Positions 56,901 to 64,000 of a stretch of 64,000 bases of DNA are shown piece by piece. Below the pieces are notes generated by a model that worked only from the letters and a program-made list of their open reading frames with translations, did no database searches and was not told where the DNA came from. Origin of the DNA: Paracyclopina nana (taxonomy: Eukaryota > Arthropoda > Copepoda > Cyclopoida > Cyclopettidae); contig JAGUCH010000006.1 of assembly GCA_019096065.1 (NCBI GenBank), forward strand, positions 6,158,001 to 6,222,000, written 5' to 3'. The position numbers and the translations under genes were made by a program. Each line of letters starts with the position of its first letter. Within the stretch, counting starts at the first letter, position 1.

Positions 56901-59634
56901 ATGCCAGTAGTTTTTAATGTTGAATGAGAGCTAAAGGGGATCGATTTCTTTATGCCTGCTCCTCCGTCATTTGCAACTTTTTTCCGAGTTCTGGCAAATT
57001 CTTTACTGAAGGCATCACCTCGATCATTATAAATGCGAAAACGGGCGTAGGCAATTATTAAACGAGGTCGGACTGGCGAAAAGCTGAGCCGTAGCTTTTG
57101 AATAAACCATCACCGCCAAACTTTTCTTGATGAAGGAGAAGGGGAGCAAAAAACTTGCTCGAACATTGTTGCGCGCTGCTTGGAAGTCCGTACAAAACCC
57201 CGCGGAACAAAGCGGACGTCTGGCGTTTACCTGGTGGTGGTCGTCTGTCTGCTCCATTTGCTGGAGGGCGCGGGCGGCGGGTAACTGCTCAGCATCGGTG
57301 ACCCATCCTGAAGCGACGAAAAAAAGCCTTTAGGTTCGCGTAAAACTTTCAACGAAAACGCATGCAACAAGCGAGCAACGTTCCCTCGACGGCAAAAAAA
57401 GAAAGAACGAAACGAAGTCTTTTAAGGGCATGCTTAAACGATTGAAAGCGTCCTCGGATGTCTCGAGGCCGCTCGAAGCGAACCTGAACGTCGTCGTTGC
57501 CGCGGTGGTTGGCCGCGCGTCTTTTCGCCGAGGCCGGCCTCGAATGGGCGGCAGCGGCGGCGGAAAGCGCGGGCCGGATCTCGGAGCCTCCGTGGTGGTC
57601 CGCCAGCCGGAAGAGCGGGTTCCGGATCCCGGGTCCCTCGGACTGGGCCCGCCTTTGGGCCTGCTTGAAGCCCTCCCGCCTTTGGCGCCTCTGCGTGGTC
57701 AATCCAATGAATTCCTTTTCGGCCAAAAACGAGACGTCGATAGCGCTCGGCTTAGTCTAGTGCGCGCGCGCGCGCGCAAGTTCACGGAGTAGCAAAAAAT
57801 CTCCCCTATTCGATGGCGTCTAGCCGTCTTAACGCGGCAAGGTGTGGCGGAAAGGCCATTTTTTGCCACCCGGCAAAAAATGGTGCAACTTTGAGACGTG
57901 GAAGCTCTTGCCCTGTTCTGCTCCTCTGTTGGGCCGAACCCGATTCAGACGCATCCAAAGGGGTTGAAAACCGGGGTCAAAGCGGAACTAGACGGGCCGC
58001 AAAAAAGGAATGACGCGTCACCCTTTTTACTCGCTTTGCTTTGTCAACTCGACGCGTTTGACTCAATTTACAAATCAATCCGAAAGGGAACATGAGAACG
58101 GATCGCGCGCGTGATTGATGGACTTTTTTAGCGCGCCTATTGCTCTTTTTTTTCGGGTACGTGGGCGGATCGAGAGGCTCACCACTGTGGGGCAAATCGG
58201 AAAAAAGCCCCAAAAGCATCGCGTAAAAAAGTTTCCTTTTCTCGAGAATGCACCAAATTGCATGCGCGCAAGTTGCAACGCTCGAAAAAAAGTTTTTTTC
58301 GTTTAGTTTTGCCGCAAAAAAAGCGGCCATGGTCCGTTCTCCGATTCAGTGAGCTAAGCGAGCTCTTTGGAAGCTGAAACGACCTTAAAGGGCACGAGCT
58401 GGCTACCTATAACTACCTCGGCCTCCGTAAAGCGGCCTTAAATCTCAACTTTGCCGTAGTTATTCGACCGTTCCCTCAATGCGAAGCTTGCTTTTGTTGC
58501 CCATCGATCGGCTCAGTCATCGCTAAGCTAAGATATTTCCTAACCTAATTTTGATGCGCTTAGCTTACTATGAACACGAGAAGGAGCTCCGGTCTCAATT
58601 TCTCGAAAAGAGTAAGTTTTTCATATGCATCCAAACCAAAGAGCGCTTCTCTCGTTTGGGCGTGCCAAAAACAACCTTTTTTGGTTAAATGCCACAGTGT
58701 GAAAACCCGCGTTAAAAAGATCCGTTTTTCAGCTGGCCTCCGGCGTTCTGGGCGTCGCTCCGCTCGATTCCCGTAAAAGCGCGCGCCATTTAAGATATAC
58801 TAAAGAAGGCCAAAAAGATGATGGATGACCTACCCTTTCTCTGGTATGGTCGACTGCCTCGGATTCTGCGTTATGCGAGGCCCTGGTGGGAAAGGCCGGT
58901 GCGAGGCTGGGGTCGAAAAACTCGTGGCTTCTGTAGGCCAACTCGGGATGCTTCTTCTTGCGCGGAAAGTGAAAGTCATCTGGAATGTGAAATGAGAAAA
59001 ATCAACACCGCTGCTGCTGGCCTCCGAGGCCGCCACCATGCATGGTTGTCGTGAGGAGGTCGTTTAAAATAGAGTTTGGCGCAATCCTGGCTACATTTGC
59101 CGCAGTCTATGAGTGGTTGTTGCAGATCCACGGATTCCTCCACGGATTCCTCCAAACTCGTAACTATTTTTGCCATGAAAAATATACTTCAGCGAGCATC
59201 ACCATCCTTTTTATCATTCGATGTTCCCAAAAAGATAACATTTCTAAATGACCTTCAGTGTTTTGCTTTGAAAACGACCGCTAGGTGGCGTTTTCTCTTG
59301 TGAGCTTTTTGAAAAAGGAGAAAGCTTTGTTTTTTGCTATGAGGAAAAGCTGGCATTTTTCTTCATTTCTGCAGCTACAAAATATGGTGCTCTCCAGCAC
59401 TATTTGATGGCTGCGTCCTAAGTAAAAGGCCAAAAAAAAGTAGTGAACAAAGGCCGCGCGAACGTGAAAAATTGGGTGAAATTAGTCCTGATTCTCACCT
59501 GCATTGCTAGACTTTGGAGGATGCTTCACCACGACCTCGTTGGCAGTGGAGGTGGACAGTGAGGCTGGATTGGAGGCTGAGGCTGATGAGGCGGCCTCAT
59601 GCCACTTGTAAGTGCTCCTGTACTCGGAGTAGAG
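50967..59634 (-). CDS. MDM1: MDM1-like (nuclear/centriolar MDM1 homologue), 14 coding exons, extreme N terminus uncertain
   Basis: Exons in order: 59499-59634, 58834-58979, 57484-57756, 57231-57307, 56291-56376, 55902-55986, 55562-55835, 55155-55285, 54747-54979, 54506-54682, 52887-53078, 51915-52229, 51372-51653 and 50967-51313. Every phase agrees, giving 917 codons from the first exon listed. Family features seen: an N-terminal SEY repeat (LYSEYRSTYKWHE); a central block with YRSEYKQRFRPFSQYEYLGE, EPWYREVVELRKQANDYK and CRGWGTDLVPPHMTDLYHKQ; a C-terminal PDPINWTVPLDTGKTFSVTQ; and an end VLEGAREKFDKFWGSKK. Vertebrate MDM1 binds microtubules through such repeats, sits in centrioles and restrains centriole duplication. 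The linkers are Ala/Ser/Pro/Gln-rich and presumably disordered. YRVLEDP occurs twice near the end. The start may be ATG 59719-59721, in frame and in good context, or an exon further right. Confidence 0.85.
53079..54505. other. MDM1-like intron carrying a hAT-like element
   Basis: AT-rich intron. Its left part contains the 458-bp element at 53151-53608; the rest holds only a short TG run at 54338-54349 and no exon. Confidence 0.6.
53151..53608. mobile_element. Non-autonomous hAT-like transposon (MITE), 458 bp
   Basis: Perfect 27-bp terminal inverted repeats lie at 53151-53177 (starting CAGAGACTTATATTTTAAGA) and 53582-53608. They are flanked by a perfect 8-bp target duplication, GTTTAAAG, at 53143-53150 and 53609-53616. 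A second perfect inverted pair, GTAGTGGTCACGC, lies inside (53211-53223 and 53547-53559). An 8-bp duplication and CAG-starting ends are typical of hAT elements. The interior has no transposase, only a 69-codon ORF that looks random. Perfect ends and duplication suggest recent insertion. It also contains a TGACGTCA palindrome (53186-53193). Confidence 0.93.
56776..56790. repeat. (CT)n microsatellite
   Basis: A run of CT of about 15 bp within the MDM1-like intron 56377-57230. That intron otherwise shows no supported exon. Confidence 0.8.
57757..58833. other. MDM1-like intron with CG tract at its 3' splice site
   Basis: No coding exon is supported. It begins (in gene direction) after exon 58834-58979 and ends at the acceptor CACTAG at 57757, directly preceded by the (CG)n tract 57762-57777. 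The region is relatively CpG-rich (about 57800-58350), unlike other introns, and has CACTGTGGGG at 58183-58192. Confidence 0.55.
57762..57777. repeat. (CG)n microsatellite in place of a polypyrimidine tract
   Basis: On the coding strand this alternating GC tract is followed at once by CACTAG and the exon. An in-frame TAG spans the splice site, so the exon cannot extend upstream. Confidence 0.85.
59278..59290 (+). promoter_or_regulatory. CTCF-like motif near the 5' end of the MDM1-like gene
   Basis: CCGCTAGGTGGCG, a good core match, in the first intron of the MDM1-like gene (58980-59498). Confidence 0.4.
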
Positions 59635-62600
59635 CTGCAAGGAAAGAGGCTGATCAGGGCTTCTCCACCAGCAGTAATTAGACTCCCGCTCTTCATAGTG
59701 AACTCCAAGCAAAAAGGCCATTCTTTGGCAAAGGTCTTGCTGCCCTGCCACATTACACCCAACTAACTGGACAGGTGCGCATTGTGTGCATACAAAACCT
59801 CATTGTGCTAAACATATCAAAAGGCCAGGGCTGCTGCACACTGGCCCATTTGACCGATGAAATGCTCAGGTAAACAAATATGGAATTTGAGCCCAGACGT
59901 GTATCTTGCCATTTTGGAGCGGCCTTTGATGATTTGGCCTTCATACCGGCCCCCAGTGTGCTGTAGGTGTAATGTCAGCTAACCATAGGACTCTTATAGA
60001 AAGGCCAGGTTTCTACTGCTGCTGTGGCTTCGGCTGTGTGAACAGTGCAACTGCTGCTGAGCTGGATTTGGAAATTCAATTGCTTTCTAGCTTGGGACAC
60101 ACCAAGTTCTATTTCACTACATTTTACTAAGAGAGATATGGATTTTTGTTATTCAAATCAGGCAAAAAGTCTTAGAAATTGACAGCAGTGTCTTTCCCAC
60201 TTACGCTGAATCAATGTGATTGTTTCGAAAATTGAGCACCACTTTTTAGGCCCCAATATGTATATAGCTACATCGCTAAATTGCTTAGCAGTAAAAATAT
60301 CTCTCAAACTAATGTAAAAATTGACTTCAAAAGTGAATTTTTAAAACTCTTTGAGAAAAGCGACCTTTCCTAGAAAAAACCACAAGCTAAGCCATTTTGA
60401 TCTTTCGGTCTCTCTCAGCTTGGGATAAATTGATGATCTGCCACTTTAAGACAAAGTTGTTTGCCATGGGTAAGCAAAACCGGCAAAAGAAGGGCTTATA
60501 ATAAAATTGAATTGAAAGCCTTGCACTTAAAGGTCTTGATTCTATAGATAGGGCTTAATCGGGAGGAGATTTTGCAAATTGCACTTGAAATTGACTGAAT
60601 CTCGGTGGAATGAAGAAGCCTTGCTGCAGAAAAAAAGACAGGCCAAATTAAGTAGGTAATTTGTCTGACAAGAGGCAAAGCTGAGGAACTAACTGCCAAA
60701 AAGAGTTAGCAAGCTTGAGCACAAACTTTTAATTCTGACAAGAGAAAAATGGCAGGCTTGGCACTTGTACTTCTTCACGCCTCCTTGAGCATTTTTAATT
60801 TGAGACCAATTTCGGCGCAAGTATCTAACCCGAAAGCTACTGTGAAAAAAATTCAGAAATTCACCTGAAAGCTGGCTCTTTCAAGGGTGCAATTTCACTT
60901 TTATGGCCTCCTTCAGCCGTAAAGTCTTCGATTAGCCAATTTCTGGCTTTATTTTCTGCGGGCTGAGATCATCTGCTATCGTACACCAAATGTTAATAGT
61001 TGCATCCGACCTTGCAGGCAACTTGAGAATACATGTGTGTATCCAACGATTAGTACATAATAGTACAGCAACTGGGAGAGCAGCTCATAATAAAACAGTT
61101 TCTTTGCCACATAACAACAGCCCACAAAATGCAAATAAGCCAGGAAAATGCGGGAATACACCAATGTATCCAGGATCTAATCAGCTTTTTGACTGGGTGT
61201 GGCTACATTCGAAGATAATCTTTTAAGAGCAGCCCAGCAAAAAGTTGCAATTTGCCGCGTCATGCATGCATAATCTTATCATAATGAGGCTAGGCTAGAG
61301 CTGGGTTGAATATGAAATGTCACCCCAAAAATGGTGAAACAATGAGGAATTGTGCTTTTTCTCCTCTGCACTGCAGTGTGGAAAGATTTACAACTTTCCA
61401 CCTTCAAGAGGTGTCAACCTTTATGAAATTAAATTACTCTTTTAAAAGTATGCATTTACCTTTTCTGCCTCGAGAGCGGGGCAGGCCTTGCACAAGTTCC
61501 AAAAGTGTGAGATCATTTTTGGTATTATTTACAGTGTCCTTCAACAACCACTTTTTGGCCAATACTGAGCCATGCACCACTGAGGCTCAGCTGCTGTTTT
61601 GGGAGATGCTTCTAAGTCTGCTGTTGATGAGGTTACTTTCCTCCGTTCTTTTCTACACCCTGTCCCACTGAACTTTCGCACCATCTAACAACTTTGGGTG
61701 AACTGCTGCCATGAAGAAATCTAAGCCCAATTGTGTGAATACTATGACAGAGAGAGAGACAAGGGTTTTTGTCTGCTGATTCCACAGTGGAACGACGACG
61801 ACGATTGAGGCTCTCTTTTTTAGTATACCAGCAAGAGCACGCAGCAGCCTCAGAGAGATGGCACCACTGTGCATGACATGCACAGCTGATTGGAAAGCCC
61901 CTGTCTCTCCACTCTGGGGGTATGGGTAGCAAAAATTCCCATTTTGCCAACAGCTCAGTAATCGATCTGATTAACGAATTCCACTTTCTCTTTTATGAAA
62001 TGAAAATGTTTGGAAAATGGGCCTTTCAGAAATTCCCCAGTGTGCTGAATGGACTTTCTCTCTCGCGGTGAAGGGCGGGACAACCCGAGCCGGTTTTATA
62101 CATGCAGGGTGGGGTTGTTTGCATCACATTTCCTATTGATTCCAACGAGCTTCTTTGCAGATGAGGATGGCTGGCCTGGCAAGAAAGCAGCGCTAGGAGT
62201 AGCCTTCGACGGCCTTCAAGGCCGAGAAAGGCCGCGCTATGTTGTTGCAACAGAACTGCAGAGTGGCAGTTGCCTCTGAGCACTAGGAGCACCAGGATGA
62301 TTGGCTCTTCTTCGCTTTTTTTTCAATAGGATAAAATCTGACTTTGATCTATTTCTTTGATATAACAGCTCAAGTCCCAAGGGAAGCTAAAGGCCAGCAA
62401 TACCAAAGAAGATTTTTCTCCAATCTAGTTTCTTTTTATAAAAGTATCACAATTCTTTCTGGCAAACTTCAGGCAAATATTTGGTATAGGCTTTCTCCGC
62501 AAAATCAGTATTTGCTCTCACTGCACTTACTCCAAAGAGATGAAGTTGCAGCAGGCAATAAAATTTGCTTGAAGTATCTTGTTGACAGTTTGATGTGGTT

Positions 62601-64000
62601 TGCCCACTGTGATATTATTAAAACGAAGAAACATGACACTCTGATCCATCAACTGCAGAAAATAAGAGCGCAGTCCCAAGGGACTTGCTCACACACATAC
62701 AAGAACTCTTGACTGAACTTTAAAAAGGGGGAAAATATGCATCTCTCATCATCTTGTAGTTGTCACCTAGATTGCTGGCATCAAAATAAATCCAAGGATT
62801 TAAGGAGTCTACAACGCTCGTGTCATTTTGGGAAAAGTTTCGCACACACAAGCAAAAAGAAGCCTCTGATCAGATAATGCTCAGTAAAGACAAAGAGAGA
62901 TTTATCAGCGTAAGGTCTTTCTTTCAGGGCCTCATTCGACTTTCATTTCCTATAAAGGCCACTGTGCACGGCGCTGAGAGAACATCAATAAATCAATGAG
63001 TTTAAAGAAATTAATGAGGTTGCGTTATTTTGGACAATTGTTGCGCGCCGCGTGCGTCCCCGGAAAAGTAAACAAATTGTAGAAAATGTAGATTTGTAAG
63101 CCTTTTGCTTTTCTTCAAAAAAGAAATACTTATAGTTTGAAGAAGAAAGAGAAAAGTAGTAATTTCTTCACCATCATTTCTTGACATGCTCTCATGTCAT
63201 AAAGCGTCTCGCGTTTCTCCTTGTGTATATTGTAGTAATGTATAGACTACTTCTTGCAACTTTTCCTCCCTATAACAACCTGAACGATACTCCAGCAACT
63301 TTGTTAGTGTGCTATATAAAGAGAGGAGAAGCCCTAATAATTACATTCCCTTTGAAATTCTTGAGAACAATGCAGTAGAAGCCCAACTAATCTAGATCAG
63401 GTCCAGTGCATATTTATTCTATGCCTATGCAGATGAGATTGAAGGGAGACTGCGAAGAAGAAGCTAGCCTATATGCTGTATAAAGTAGCACTCTGGGCTA
63501 AATGCCCATTCTTAGCCATTCTTATTTGGTATGCACTGAACTCTGATCCACTTTTAAGAAATTAACAGTTTTATTCAAAAAGTTTTTTAGATTTTCAGTC
63601 TTTTCACTAGCCACGAAATTGGTGGATATTGAGATTGTACATCCAGCCTAGTCTCTATAGTGCATACTACCTTCAGACTTTTATCCCTACTTTGGTGCAC
63701 TGTGGGGTTCTCCAGAAATCTCAAATGGACTCTCATTAGAAAGCTAGAAGCTCAAAATTGCCTTTTTATGACAAGAACAAATGGCTTTTTTCTTTCCAAC
63801 GCAAGAAAATGTACATTTTCTGCGAAAATGGATGCCTGATTTTGCTTGCTGTGCATTTTTGAAAAAAATCGAATCGTCTGTGATGATCATGTGTTGAAGG
63901 GCCCAGTGTGCTCTAGGGCCCTCTAAACACGAAAATATGTCGTGAGATTGAGGCGCCTTTCTTGTGGAAATTGCACCTTTTTCTATTTTCATAAATGCCT
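59635..64000. other. Upstream region of the MDM1-like gene, no supported gene
   Basis: It may contain the promoter and a first non-coding or short coding exon of the MDM1-like gene. A good minus-strand donor (CAGC|GTAAGT) occurs near 60205 but has no open ATG exon before it. Plus-strand ORFs of about 120 codons at 61306-61671 and 62344-62712 have no recognisable domain, signal peptide or splice context. CACTGTGGG-type motifs are frequent (about 59951, 62036, 62602, 63698 and 63901). Confidence 0.5.

Noticed and set aside
61306-62712. Plus-strand ORFs of 121 and 122 codons
   Set aside because: Neither has a recognisable domain, signal peptide or convincing splice partners. Length alone is not enough in a 4-kb region.
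1-64000. tRNA, rRNA or snRNA genes
   Set aside because: Looked for cloverleaf B-box-like GGTTCGA contexts and long conserved RNA stretches. A GGTTCGATTC near 19000 has no matching stems, and nothing else was seen.

Overview
This is animal nuclear DNA, almost certainly arthropod. A cuticle protein with an R&R-type chitin-binding domain, a takeout/juvenile-hormone-binding (JHBP) protein and an arthropod-style GH18 chitinase lie together. Coding exons are separated by many short GT-AG introns of about 50-70 bp. Non-coding DNA is AT-rich, with dispersed short motifs and microsatellites. Nothing in the sequence fixes the lineage further, although a crustacean or a basal hexapod would fit. All coordinates below were read by eye from splice sites and reading phase; no alignment or search was run.

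Layout. 1-1148 (-): the first three coding exons of a takeout/JHBP-domain secreted protein, which continues past the left edge. 1912-6009 (-): a seven-exon secreted cysteine-rich repeat protein of about 780 aa, with a tiny intronless SWIB-domain gene (4060-4314) nested in its fifth intron-exon interval on the same strand. 6010-9864: non-coding, with a 21-bp tandem repeat. 9865-10800 (+): the last two exons of an unrecognised single-pass membrane protein with an acidic tail. 10929-11379 (-): a complete three-exon R&R cuticle protein that is absent as a long ORF and only appears after splicing.

12380-49922 (+) is one 37.5-kb gene, a class XVIII myosin (Myo18/Mhcl-like). An N-terminal KE-rich plus PDZ module (12380-13653) is followed by a 24-kb intron. 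That intron holds an antisense chitinase gene (16043-17926) and a large alternative first coding exon (26537-27685). The motor domain is in 37833-40478, the IQ neck is near 45613-45741, and a coiled-coil tail runs to the stop at 49922. A 592-codon open exon (41345-43120) sits in the intron between motor and neck and ends in a phase-compatible 5' splice site, so it may start a headless myosin-18 isoform. 50967-59634 (-), convergent with the myosin, is a 14-exon MDM1-like (centriole/microtubule-associated) gene carrying a 458-bp non-autonomous hAT-like element in one intron. 59635-64000 holds no gene I can support.

How it fits together. Chitinase, cuticle protein and takeout/JHBP are typical moulting and epidermal genes, while Myo18 and MDM1 are conserved cytoskeletal genes. 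The main unusual features are nested genes with their own expression signals, several inferred alternative promoters or ends in Myo18, about a dozen CTCF-like motifs, and a recurrent dispersed CAC(A/T)GTGGG(C/G)-type decamer.
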